This document shows, piece after piece, positions 1 to 7,604 of a stretch of DNA of 41,339 bases. Below the pieces are notes generated by a model. That model was given only the letters and a program-made list of their open reading frames with translations, was not told where the DNA came from and made no database searches. The stretch is from IMG/VR virus record IMGVR_UViG_3300033144_001492, positions 1 through 41,339 of that record. One strand, written 5' to 3'. The DNA comes from a virus. The first letter of the stretch is position 1. Each line of letters opens with the position of its first letter. The position numbers and the translations under genes were made by a program.

Positions 1-63
1 ATATACAATGCCTTACAAATAAAGGACACGAAATATTTTACCAATGGGAATTTGAATTGGTAA
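1..63 (+). CDS. possible 3' end of a gene entering the window
   Basis: An open frame enters at base 1 and stops at a TAA, giving 20 residues that end in NGNLNW. The start is outside the window. Frame 3 is also open to base 68 and reads plausibly (ending FELVS), so the frame is uncertain. Base use is more AT-rich than in the structural genes. If the sequence is a circular genome opened here, the partial gene at the far right end would run in frame into this one. Confidence 0.3.
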   Translation: MYNALQIKDTKYFTNGNLNW

Positions 64-244
64 GCTGACTATGTTTTTTATTTTATGTTAGGCATCTTTT
101 TTAATTGCACCTAACGACTGAACAAAAGACCGTTTAAATGGCTTTTGTTTGGGGTTATAAACTAAACAAATAAAGAACTAACAATCAGAACATAAATAGG
201 TTACGTACTAAAAAAAATCAAAGGTTTCACCAATAGATTGCACA
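64..244 (+). other. gene-free leader with two hairpins before the terminase genes
   Basis: No convincing gene is seen. GTTAGG at 87-92 can pair with CCTAAC at 110-115. AACAAAAG at 121-128 followed by CC pairs with GG then CTTTTGTT ending at 149, a 10-bp stem with one bulged A. The second hairpin could end transcription from the left. I see no TAnnTTTG promoter. The position just before the small terminase would suit a packaging site, but nothing in the sequence shows one directly. Confidence 0.4.
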
Positions 245-799
245 ATGAACAAAAATCCAACATACAAAAGAACATCTGGAGAGAAGGAAATTGACAAGGA
301 ATTTGTCCTCGACTTATATCTGAAAGGATTGTCATTCACGCACATCACAGACACTCTGAATGGTTCTCGTGTTTACAATGTGTCAAGAACACAAGTGACG
401 AACGACATCAAGCACGAAATCGCAATCTGGAAGAACGAACGTCTGGACAACATCGAGGAATCAGTGCAGATGGAAATTCAGAAAATCAATCTTCTGGAAA
501 TGGAATACTGGAAATCTTGGATTCAATCACAGAAGACACAGAAGGTCACAACCACATCTGGAAAGAGTCGAGTCAACAGTCAGAAGAAGGTTGTCGGTGA
601 CACAGAGATTGTCAAGACAGAACGTCAAGAGGAAACGTGTGGTGATGTCAGATTCCTTCAAGGAGTCGAGAGGTGCATCCAGAAGAGGTGTGAACTTGCT
701 GGACTGGACAAAGCACAAGAGATTGTCATATCTGGCAAACTGGAACACACCACGTTCGAGTTGTTCACAGAAGGATATCCACTGAAAAAAGTTGACTGA
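245..799 (+). CDS. terminase small subunit-like protein
   Basis: This 184-residue protein probably recognises phage DNA for packaging and hands it to the large terminase. Residues 15-60 (DKEFVLDLYLKGLSFTHI, then SRTQVTND) look like a helix-turn-helix of the kind at the N-terminus of small terminases. The middle is charged and helical, which suits oligomerisation, and the tail is short and polar. The call rests mainly on this layout and on being the first gene of the packaging block, with TerL four small genes downstream. Its stop overlaps the next start as TGATG, so the two are translationally coupled. I see no catalytic motif. Sequence conservation in this family is low, so homology searching would be needed to confirm it. 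Confidence 0.6.
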   Translation: MNKNPTYKRTSGEKEIDKEFVLDLYLKGLSFTHITDTLNGSRVYNVSRTQVTNDIKHEIAIWKNERLDNIEESVQMEIQKINLLEMEYWKSWIQSQKTQKVTTTSGKSRVNSQKKVVGDTEIVKTERQEETCGDVRFLQGVERCIQKRCELAGLDKAQEIVISGKLEHTTFELFTEGYPLKKVD

Positions 800-951
800 T
801 GTCACAGAGAATCACAAGTGTTGTCATCAGAATCACAAATGACATCGAATTCATTCCAGAAGAAACAATCGAATGGATTCAAGATGGTAAAATTGTCAAG
901 GGTTTTCGATTCCTTTGTTTCGAGTTACGAATCACAATCGTCAAAAACTGA
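799..951 (+). CDS. small protein, unknown function
   Basis: A 50-residue gene that starts in a TGATG overlap with the TerS-like gene and ends in another TGATG overlap with the HNH gene. The tight coupling on both sides and the phage-typical codon choice (ATC, AAC, GAA, GGT) support it as real. It starts MSQRITSVVIRITND and contains IPEETIEWIQDGK. No motif or membrane segment is recognised. Confidence 0.6.
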   Translation: MSQRITSVVIRITNDIEFIPEETIEWIQDGKIVKGFRFLCFELRITIVKN

Positions 952-1361
952 TGTCGAAGGACTGCACAGAGGACAACTGCACGAATCCACAGTTCGGTGG
1001 AAAGAAGTGCGTCACGCATCAATGGAAGAGAACTGACAAGACATTGAAGACTCTGAAACGTTCACCACTCAAACGAACACAGAGTGTCTTAAAACGCACG
1101 AGAATCAATCCGATGTCAAAGAAGATGAAAACGAATCTGGACATCTACAATCCACGAGCAAAGGAATGGAAGAAGGAACATCCACTGTGTCGAGCAAGAA
1201 TCAAAGATGTCTGCACTCACAAGACAGACGATGTTCACCACAAGGACGGAAGAGGAATCCGACTTCTGGATGAATCATTGTGGATTCCAGTTTGTCGTTC
1301 GTGTCATTCGTGGATTGATGTCAATACAATAGAAGCAAGATTGCTTGATTTGTTGATATAA
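951..1361 (+). CDS. HNH endonuclease
   Basis: A 136-residue HNH nuclease. Cysteines at 80 and 88 and the CRSCH at 115-119 form the expected zinc-binding pairs. Between them lies DVHHKDGRG (94-102) with the HH of the catalytic beta-beta-alpha metal fold, followed by LLDESLWIPVC. The N-terminal half is very basic (many K and R), suitable for DNA contact. Further ATG-equivalent codons lie upstream in frame, but the ATG that overlaps the previous stop (TGATG) is chosen because this junction style recurs all through the window. HNH proteins next to terminases, such as HK97 gp74, are known to assist DNA cleavage during packaging. That role is inferred here from position. Confidence 0.85.
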   Translation: MSKDCTEDNCTNPQFGGKKCVTHQWKRTDKTLKTLKRSPLKRTQSVLKRTRINPMSKKMKTNLDIYNPRAKEWKKEHPLCRARIKDVCTHKTDDVHHKDGRGIRLLDESLWIPVCRSCHSWIDVNTIEARLLDLLI

Positions 1362-1414
1362 GTTTCCGACCTTTGCTATCTCTATTAATAAATTTCTGAT
1401 TTGTTTGATTTGAA

Positions 1415-1448
1415 CCTCTCTCTGGATATTCTGGAGAGGGGTTTTTTT
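1415..1448 (+). terminator. intrinsic terminator after the HNH gene
   Basis: CCTCTC pairs with GAGAGG across a 13-base loop, followed directly by G and seven T. It closes the TerS-HNH unit, and a promoter-like site follows within 20 bases. Confidence 0.8.
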
Positions 1449-1464
1449 GTTTGTTATAATTTAT

Positions 1465-1472
1465 TATTTTTG
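1465..1472 (+). promoter_or_regulatory. Bacteroidota-type promoter (-7 element)
   Basis: TATTTTTG matches TAnnTTTG and is followed by CTA, as in the other promoters of this phage. It lies just after the terminator and 16 bases before the next ATG. A TTTG at 1446-1449 or 1450-1453 could serve as an upstream element, but the spacing is short. Confidence 0.6.
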
Positions 1473-1488
1473 CTATTCATCAAAGCAA

Positions 1489-1674
1489 ATGAAAATGGAA
1501 GGAAAACGCATCGTCATATCACAGAGCAGAACAAGGAAATCAATTCCGTCTGGTTCTGGTGACTTATATTTCACCGAAGAAGTGGTCTATAAAACAAAGA
1601 ACGGAAGTGTCACAAGACACGAGAAGGTCAAACATCAAGACGCAAGGAGAAGAGAACTGAACTCGAACAGATGA
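1489..1674 (+). CDS. small basic protein, unknown function
   Basis: A 61-residue, lysine- and arginine-rich protein (MKMEGKRIVISQSRTRKS at the start, ending RRRELNSNR). The ATG sits in an AAAGCAAATG leader shared by other genes here and lies just behind a promoter, so it is preferred over an upstream TTG. The end overlaps the next gene as ATGA. No domain is recognised. Its charge would suit nucleic-acid contact, which is only a guess. Confidence 0.65.
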   Translation: MKMEGKRIVISQSRTRKSIPSGSGDLYFTEEVVYKTKNGSVTRHEKVKHQDARRRELNSNR

Positions 1675-1859
1675 TTCACTGGAACAAGAACTCGAATGGT
1701 CAATTCACACGGAATCTTCTTCGAAAGAAAGGAATCAAATCACCACCACTTCAAGGTGGAATCAAAATCGCACAAGGTCTGACCGTATATCCAAAGAAAC
1801 AACCACGCAACATTCACAGATTCATCGAGGAACAACGAATCAAATTCAATCTGGTCTGA
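1671..1859 (+). CDS. small basic protein, unknown function
   Basis: A 62-residue protein beginning MIHWNKNSNGQFTRNLLRKK, strongly basic and rich in N and Q, with a helical tail (RFIEEQRIKFNLV). ATGA-type overlaps on both sides show it belongs to one translationally coupled run ending in TerL. I do not recognise the family. Confidence 0.65.
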   Translation: MIHWNKNSNGQFTRNLLRKKGIKSPPLQGGIKIAQGLTVYPKKQPRNIHRFIEEQRIKFNLV

Positions 1860-1957
1860 TGTTGTTCATCGCATCATTCTTGTCAATCGTGTTCGGAACT
1901 GTTGGAACAATCATCTGGATTCTTGTGGAACGCAAATGGAACACACCAAAGGAATGA
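1859..1957 (+). CDS. 32-residue single-span membrane peptide
   Basis: Start and stop both sit in overlaps with neighbours (TGATG at the start, ATGA at the end). The product begins MLFIASFLSIVFGTVG and continues hydrophobic through TIIWILV before a charged tail, ERKWNTPKE, so it should span the membrane once with its C-terminus inside. Its place immediately before TerL gives no clear role. It could be a small holin-like or accessory peptide. Confidence 0.5.
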   Translation: MLFIASFLSIVFGTVGTIIWILVERKWNTPKE

Positions 1958-3489
1958 AAGAACTTGTCAACATATCTGCACCACAACGTGCAATCTGTTC
2001 GAGTGCAGAACCTCGCAACTTGTTTCTTGCTGGTGTCGGTTCTGGAAAGACACACACGGAAGGTCTTCTCTCTGGATATTTTATCAAGAAGTTTCCAGAG
2101 ATTCGAGGGTTCATCGGTGCGAACACCTATGCACAACTGACAAAGTCCTCTCTCTCCAGAATCCTTGATGTCTGGTCGGATGTGTTCGGATGGACTGGTG
2201 GTCAAGATTATGTCGTGGACATCAAACCACCAGAACACTTCACAATCATCGGACAGAGGTTGAAGGAGTACAAGAACACAATCTCATTCAAGAACGGTCA
2301 TCTGATATTCTTGTCTTCTCTGGAGAATTACAAAGCGATTGACGGAACTGAGTTTGCTTATGCACTCCTTGACGAAACAAAGGACACCAAAGAAGAAGCA
2401 GTCAAAGAAGTAATCATCGCACGTCTTCGACAAATCGGAATGTTCGTCTGTCACGGAAAGGTCGAGAGAAAGGAATCATTCGACCAGAAGTTGTTTGATG
2501 GAACATACAAAATGAAAGGTGACAAAGTTATGAACACAGAGAATGGTCACGAGGTCAAAGGATTCAATCCACTTTATATCTTCACCTCTCCAGCAAAAGT
2601 TGAATGGTTGAACCAGTGGTTCGGAATTGATGAACGACTCGATGACATCAACACACGCATCTTCTCGAAAGAAGACTTTTATCACTCGAAACACAATGGA
2701 GTGTCTGTCACAATCTCTTCAACATACCACAACGAGAAGAACCTTTCCATCGGATATATTGACAACTTAATCAAGAGTTATGAACACAATCCATCGTTGA
2801 TTGATATGATGATATTCGGTTCACCGATTGCGAAGACTGGTGGTGAATGGTTCTCCAGATTCGACAGAACTGTCCACGTCACAGATGTCGAATTCAATCC
2901 AGACTATCCACTGCACATCACACTCGATTTCAATGTCGTTCCATACATCACACTCCTTGTCTGTCAATTCATTCCAGACGAAGACACTGGACGGATGAAC
3001 TGGAACACTCTCAAAGAATACTGCCTGGAATCACCAATGAACAACACCGAGTCTGTGTGTGGTGAATTCTTCTATGACTATGCTGGAAAGATTCGTGGTT
3101 TATATTACTATGGTGACGCATCTGGAAAGAACCGTTCAACTCTGATTAAAGACATCCGTCACAATTACGATGTGGTTGAGAACGTTCTTCGTTCGGTTCT
3201 GAACAATGATTCAGACAGAGTGTTGAACCACAATCCATCACTGGTCAAGTGTCGTGACTTCTTCAATCGTGGACTCTCTGGTGGATATCCATTCAACATC
3301 AACGTTCATCCATCTTGCACCGAACTGATTGCAGACTTTGACTTCTTGAAAGAAGATGTCAATGGTGGATATAAGAAACCAAAGGTGAAGAACACAATCA
3401 CTGGTGAAACATACGAGAAACGAGGTCACTGCGCAGATGCGTGGAGGTATGTCGGACTCTCTGTCTTCGAAGATTTATTCAATGCGTGA
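1954..3489 (+). CDS. terL: terminase large subunit
   Basis: The packaging motor ATPase and nuclease, 511 residues. Walker A is GVGSGKT at 27-33. Walker B is LLDE at 138-141, with catalytic E141. The RNase H-like nuclease domain shows candidate metal-binding acids D325 (in HITLDFN), D388 (in YYGDASG) and D495 (in GHCADAWRY). Length and order fit the standard two-domain terminase. An in-frame ATG lies 18 bases upstream, but the one chosen overlaps the preceding stop as ATGA, matching the other junctions in this run. The end overlaps the next gene as TGATG. Confidence 0.95.
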   Translation: MKELVNISAPQRAICSSAEPRNLFLAGVGSGKTHTEGLLSGYFIKKFPEIRGFIGANTYAQLTKSSLSRILDVWSDVFGWTGGQDYVVDIKPPEHFTIIGQRLKEYKNTISFKNGHLIFLSSLENYKAIDGTEFAYALLDETKDTKEEAVKEVIIARLRQIGMFVCHGKVERKESFDQKLFDGTYKMKGDKVMNTENGHEVKGFNPLYIFTSPAKVEWLNQWFGIDERLDDINTRIFSKEDFYHSKHNGVSVTISSTYHNEKNLSIGYIDNLIKSYEHNPSLIDMMIFGSPIAKTGGEWFSRFDRTVHVTDVEFNPDYPLHITLDFNVVPYITLLVCQFIPDEDTGRMNWNTLKEYCLESPMNNTESVCGEFFYDYAGKIRGLYYYGDASGKNRSTLIKDIRHNYDVVENVLRSVLNNDSDRVLNHNPSLVKCRDFFNRGLSGGYPFNINVHPSCTELIADFDFLKEDVNGGYKKPKVKNTITGETYEKRGHCADAWRYVGLSVFEDLFNA

Positions 3490-3695
3490 TGATAGTGAAC
3501 AAAGTAATCATTTCAAAATACGGAATCGCGATGAAAGAATCAGAATGGTTGAACGTTCTGGACACATACACTCTTGACGAAATTCAAATCATCTGGTTCG
3601 AGTTGTTCGACCTTACTGCGAGAAAGTATTTCCGTTCATATCTGCAAGACAGAGTGACGAACAGAAAGTTCGGAAGACAAGGTCTGTTGAAATAA
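3489..3695 (+). CDS. small protein between TerL and portal, unknown function
   Basis: A 68-residue protein beginning MIVNKVIISKYGIAMKES. It is coupled to TerL by a TGATG overlap, so the ATG there is preferred over starts upstream inside TerL. The middle is acidic and aromatic (YTLDEIQIIWFELFDLTARK) and the end is basic. It ends the first packaging operon, since a promoter-like site follows before the portal gene. No family is recognised. Confidence 0.6.
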   Translation: MIVNKVIISKYGIAMKESEWLNVLDTYTLDEIQIIWFELFDLTARKYFRSYLQDRVTNRKFGRQGLLK

Positions 3696-3730
3696 GGACA
3701 AAACAAATTTCGTTTTCAAATCTAAATTAA

Positions 3731-3738
3731 TATATTTG
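3731..3738 (+). promoter_or_regulatory. promoter before the portal gene
   Basis: TATATTTG followed by CTAAA is an exact TAnnTTTG match. It lies 20 bases before the portal ATG, leaving a very short leader. No clear -33 TTTG is seen, though TTTCG lies near the expected place. Confidence 0.65.
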
Positions 3739-3758
3739 CTAAATTCAAAACGATTCAA

Positions 3759-5828
3759 ATGACTGACATCACCAAAGGATTCGAGATTCTCGCAAACACG
3801 ATTGCAAAAGGAGAAAACGGAAGACATCAAGACTATGCGAGAACGGTTCTTCTTGCAGACACATACAAGAAACTAATCACTGGAGAGAACATCGCATCAC
3901 TTCTGATTCAATTCACTCCACGAGAATCGAAAGAACAGTTCGCACAACGATTGAGATTGACACAGTCAGTCACTCCACAAATGTCCGAGAAGATAATCAA
4001 TCCTTTTTACAAGGTCAGTCGAATCGACAACATCAACAAACAACTGGTCTGGAAGATGGAAAATCCAGAAAGAACAGAACTCCTTCACAAGACCATCGAA
4101 ACGTTTTATGGTGATGAAACACTTGACGATTTTATGGAAACCAGATTCACACAGTTGTCGTTCACCGATGCAAATGCGTTTCTGGTTGTCGAGTTTGACC
4201 AGTTCAACGCAAAGACACAGAACGCGAAACCATATCCGATGGAAGTGTCATCGAAACAAGCAGTCAATTTCAAATACCAGAACAACGTTCTCCAGTGGTT
4301 GATTGTTAAAAAGGAAATTCAATACAAGGTCATAAATGATTCAAAGGTTTCACACCGTGAAGGACATCAGTTCAGAATCTATTTGCCGAATCAAATCATC
4401 GTTCTGAATCAAATCGACTCCAGAATCAATGGACGCGAGTTCAGAGATATCGACATCACAGAAGTTGAAGAATCAACAAAGGTGCGAATCAACAACCAGA
4501 CATTTGAGATTCAAGTGTTCAGTCCGAACGCTGGTGAAGTTCAAGCAATTCGCATCGGATATAAACGCGACACGGAAACAGAAGGTCGAACGTATGTGAA
4601 TCCATTCCATCCAGCGTTGTCCAGATTTATGAAGTCAATCAAGTCAGTGAGTGAATTCGATATCACAACAACTGCACACGTCTTTCCACAGAAATTGCAG
4701 TATGTTGAAGCGTGTCGAGGAACAGAAGATTCAACGTGTAATCACGGAAACGATATCAACGGAAAGGTCTGCGAATCGTGTGGTGGTTCTGGAATCATCA
4801 TTCACAAGACTGCGAGTGATTCCATCACGTTGCCACTTCCGAAACGTAAAGAAGAAATGCTCGACCTCGACAAACTTCTTGTCTATAAAGCACCACCAGT
4901 TGATTTGATTAAATTTCAAAAGGAATATGGCGATGACCTCGAACAGAAGTCCTTGACCGATGTGTTCGTTTCAGTTTCAATGTCCAGAGTCACTGGTTCA
5001 ATGACTGCAACCGAGAAGACGATTGATATGGAATCAGTCTATGACACACTCCTTCCCTATGCGAATAAGTACTCAACCGTCTGGAAGAAGATGGTTCGAC
5101 TCTCTGCAACATTCACAGACACGAACAAAGGTGGTCTGATAGTTCGACACAACTTTCCAAAGGACTTCAAGATGAAAACGGTGAACGCACTGTTGAATGA
5201 TTTGACAGAGGCGAAGAACAGTGACGCACCAGAGTTCTTGAAGACAGAAATCGCACAAGACATCGCAGTCAAAATCTATGCGAACAGTCCAGAGTCCTTG
5301 AAGAAATACAAGATTAAACAACAACACATTCCGTTCAAAGGAAAATCACCGATGGAAATTCAACTGGTGATGAACTCCGAACTGACTCCAAAGGATGATA
5401 AAATTTTATACGCGAACTTTGAATCAATCATCACTGAACTGGAGAAAGAATTCATCGCAGAACAGAAGAACTTCTTTGACCTTCCATTCGACAAGAGAGA
5501 AGAGGAACTCAACAAGAAGGTGAAAGCATATCGAGAACGAATCAGAACAGAAGAACTTGACGAAACTGCGTCCGTGATGTTCGGTGTTGAAGATGGTGAA
5601 GATGTTGCACCAGAAGAGATTGCGACTCCAGTTGATATTGAAGCAGAGGCAAAAGCAAAACTGAAAGGAACAGTCGGTGGAATCACTGCAATCATCGGAA
5701 TCAACAGTGCAGTTGCACGAGGTGAAATGACTGAAAGTTCTGCGAAAGAACTTCTCGTTCAAATCTTTGGTTTCACACAAGACATCGCAGACATTCTGAT
5801 TGACAAACCAGAATCGTTGAATGGCTGA
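3759..5828 (+). CDS. portal protein with an internal zinc-ribbon-like insert
   Basis: This 689-residue protein lies between TerL and a MuF-like protein, the usual portal position. Its length, and stretches such as MSEKIINPFYKVSRIDNINK and FVSVSMSRVTGSMTATEKTID, fit a portal, the dodecameric ring through which DNA enters the head. An unusual feature is a four-cysteine segment at about 319-341 (C319, C327, C338, C341). Its second half, CESCGGSG, is exactly the CxxCxGxG pattern of DnaJ zinc domains. The C-terminal 100 residues are acidic and helical. The gene end overlaps the next gene by 8 bases. The portal call rests on context and size; the cysteines are read directly. Confidence 0.8.
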   Translation: MTDITKGFEILANTIAKGENGRHQDYARTVLLADTYKKLITGENIASLLIQFTPRESKEQFAQRLRLTQSVTPQMSEKIINPFYKVSRIDNINKQLVWKMENPERTELLHKTIETFYGDETLDDFMETRFTQLSFTDANAFLVVEFDQFNAKTQNAKPYPMEVSSKQAVNFKYQNNVLQWLIVKKEIQYKVINDSKVSHREGHQFRIYLPNQIIVLNQIDSRINGREFRDIDITEVEESTKVRINNQTFEIQVFSPNAGEVQAIRIGYKRDTETEGRTYVNPFHPALSRFMKSIKSVSEFDITTTAHVFPQKLQYVEACRGTEDSTCNHGNDINGKVCESCGGSGIIIHKTASDSITLPLPKRKEEMLDLDKLLVYKAPPVDLIKFQKEYGDDLEQKSLTDVFVSVSMSRVTGSMTATEKTIDMESVYDTLLPYANKYSTVWKKMVRLSATFTDTNKGGLIVRHNFPKDFKMKTVNALLNDLTEAKNSDAPEFLKTEIAQDIAVKIYANSPESLKKYKIKQQHIPFKGKSPMEIQLVMNSELTPKDDKILYANFESIITELEKEFIAEQKNFFDLPFDKREEELNKKVKAYRERIRTEELDETASVMFGVEDGEDVAPEEIATPVDIEAEAKAKLKGTVGGITAIIGINSAVARGEMTESSAKELLVQIFGFTQDIADILIDKPESLNG

Positions 5829-6765
5829 TTTTGACAAGATACAAAAACGGAAAGACAAGTTTCTTGAAGACCGTGAATCCGTTCTAAAAAAGAAGGTGAC
5901 TGGTGCAGAGAAGAAACTTCTCGACTTAATCTTCAAAGACTTTCTGGACAAACTCGAAACATCAGACGGAAAGATTGTGTCATCTGGAAAGAATATCACA
6001 TTGACACAAGCAATCGACAAAATCTTCAAGACCTTTGAATCCAGAATCAATGCGAATCTGGTCAAAGACTATGTGAACGACATCAAGAAAATCGGTTCGT
6101 TGAATGAATCCTATTTCAAAATATTTGAACCGAACGCAAAGAAGTTCAAAGGAATCAAAGATTCTGCACAGAAAGGAATCTTCACACGACTCGGTCTGAA
6201 CTCTGATGGTAAATTGAAGAGAGGTGGATTCCTCGCAGAGTTCTTGACAGACAACAGACAGAAACGTCAACTGAAAACAATGGTGACGGATGCAATCACC
6301 AGTGGTCAAGGATTCAGTCAACTTCGTGAAGCAGTCCAGACATTGACAGTCGGCAACAAGCAAGTTCAAGGACAGTTGCAATCGAACTATCGTCAATTCG
6401 TTTACGATACTTATTCACAAATCGACAGATTCGAGTCTGGTCTTTACGCAGACGCAATCGGAATGGATGCGTTCAAGTATGCTGGTGGAAAGATTCGAAC
6501 CACACGGAAATTCTGTTGTCAGAGGAACGGACAAATCTTCACAGTGCAAGAAGCAGAGAAGTGGCAATCACTTCGATTCGAAGGAAAGACAAAGAACTAC
6601 AATCCGTTGATTGACTTGGGTGGATATAATTGCAGACACTCCACGCAATATCTTTCGAACATAATCACTGCACGAAGACGGAAAGATTTGACGTTGAACA
6701 AGGACGGAAAACTGGTCAAAGTCAAAGGAGAAAGGAAACCGAAACTGAATTCTGGTTGTCGGTAG
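5821..6765 (+). CDS. MuF-like minor head protein (head morphogenesis)
   Basis: A 314-residue protein following the portal. Its C-terminal third carries the MuF/SPP1 gp7 signature: RTTRKFCCQRNGQIF, then EKWQSLRF, then NPLIDLGGYNCRHS, with paired cysteines and the final G-x-N-C-R-H. The N-terminal two thirds are helical and basic. In related phages this protein binds the portal and is packaged inside the head. It overlaps the portal gene end. After it comes a long gene-free stretch, so it probably ends a transcription unit. Confidence 0.85.
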   Translation: MADFDKIQKRKDKFLEDRESVLKKKVTGAEKKLLDLIFKDFLDKLETSDGKIVSSGKNITLTQAIDKIFKTFESRINANLVKDYVNDIKKIGSLNESYFKIFEPNAKKFKGIKDSAQKGIFTRLGLNSDGKLKRGGFLAEFLTDNRQKRQLKTMVTDAITSGQGFSQLREAVQTLTVGNKQVQGQLQSNYRQFVYDTYSQIDRFESGLYADAIGMDAFKYAGGKIRTTRKFCCQRNGQIFTVQEAEKWQSLRFEGKTKNYNPLIDLGGYNCRHSTQYLSNIITARRRKDLTLNKDGKLVKVKGERKPKLNSGCR

Positions 6766-6850
6766 ATTCAGAACAAAAATCTGCGATTCTCGATTCAACA
6801 GAATAATTGTCTGAATCAAGGTCAAAACTCAAACACACTCCAGTTCTCGT

Positions 6851-6970
6851 TTTAATGCGTTCTAATGAACGAACGGTGTTCCATAGCGTAACCACAACAG
6901 ACCACCAGAGTTCGTCAATGTCTTTGTGGTCTTGACATCCAGAGGTGATTTGTTAGGAATTTAACATTCC
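6851..6970 (+). ncRNA. structured noncoding element, copy 1 of a two-copy motif
   Basis: The 6766-7029 interval has no gene. It contains GAACGAACGGTGTT (6867-6880) and TTGAnnnCCAGAGG (6932-6945), both repeated at similar spacing at 28399 and 28467. Local hairpins are CGTTC/GAACG at 6859-6872 with loop TAAT, GACCAC (6900-6905) with GTGGTC (6926-6931), and GGAAT/ATTCC at 6956-6970. Conservation of blocks with variable spacers suggests a conserved RNA or a protein-binding DNA site. Strand and ends are uncertain. Confidence 0.5.
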
Positions 6971-7029
6971 ATTAAAAAAGAATTTCAACATTGAGAAAAT
7001 AAAATTTTGAATTTCGTTTTTTTTTACCT

Positions 7030-7037
7030 TACATTTG
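7030..7037 (+). promoter_or_regulatory. promoter before the scaffold and capsid genes
   Basis: TACATTTG followed by CTATTC matches TAnnTTTG exactly. A TTTTG about 25 bases upstream could be the -33 element. It drives the genes from 7070 onward, which include the scaffold and major capsid, so it is expected to be strong late in infection. Confidence 0.65.
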
Positions 7038-7069
7038 CTATTCAAATCAACAACAAAAATGAAAAAATT

Positions 7070-7399
7070 ATGTCAAATATAATTGCATCAAGAAACGGAA
7101 TAAAAAAAGAATTTTCGGAAATCGGATGGAAACTTCTCGGAGAAAACAAAAACGGATGGACTGTGATTCCGACAGAAGCACAGAAAAAATCTGGTGGAGA
7201 AAAAACACAGAACGCAGAAAATTCACAAGACTTGAATCCGAATGTTCCTCGTTCAAATGACGATGGAATGAACGTTGATTCTGCGATGAAATCCATCAAG
7301 GAAATGAAAACGATTGAAGAGGTGAAGTCATTTGTTGAAGGAGAAAAACGAGTGACTGTGATTCGTGCTGGTGAAAAAAGAATCAACGAATTAAAATAA
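7070..7399 (+). CDS. small head-region protein, unknown function
   Basis: A 109-residue protein starting MSNIIASRNGIKKEFSEIGW. Upstream in-frame starts lie inside or before the promoter, so the first ATG downstream of the promoter in this frame is chosen. The middle is low-complexity and polar. The C-terminal 40 residues (IKEMKTIEEVKSFVEGEKR, then ending INELK) look like a small helical fold seen in phage proteins next to capsid genes, with the general shape of a HeH/LEM-like motif. That resemblance is weak. It sits between the minor head protein and the scaffold, so a head role is likely. Confidence 0.6.
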   Translation: MSNIIASRNGIKKEFSEIGWKLLGENKNGWTVIPTEAQKKSGGEKTQNAENSQDLNPNVPRSNDDGMNVDSAMKSIKEMKTIEEVKSFVEGEKRVTVIRAGEKRINELK

Positions 7400-7425
7400 T
7401 TGTCTAACTAATAAAATTAAAAACA

Positions 7426-7587
7426 ATGTATATCAACAAGACAAGTGGTGCAACAATTTCAAATTCTGATTTTGACAAACTCCCGAACGGAAGTCGAATA
7501 AAATCAAAGTACACGAAAATTGCAGAAGAAACAAAGTCATCCACTCCGAAAAAATCAACGGAGAAGAAGGATGATTCAAAATTGTAA
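7426..7587 (+). CDS. 53-residue basic protein, unknown function
   Basis: Begins MYINKTSGATISNSDFDKLP and ends in a lysine- and serine-rich tail (STPKKSTEKKDDSKL). It has a clear ATG after an A-rich leader, matches the codon style of its neighbours, and fills the gap between two head genes. No domain is seen. The disordered basic tail could be a small head decoration or DNA-contact protein, but this is speculative. Confidence 0.5.
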   Translation: MYINKTSGATISNSDFDKLPNGSRIKSKYTKIAEETKSSTPKKSTEKKDDSKL

Positions 7588-7604
7588 TATAAAAGCAAAT
7601 AAAT

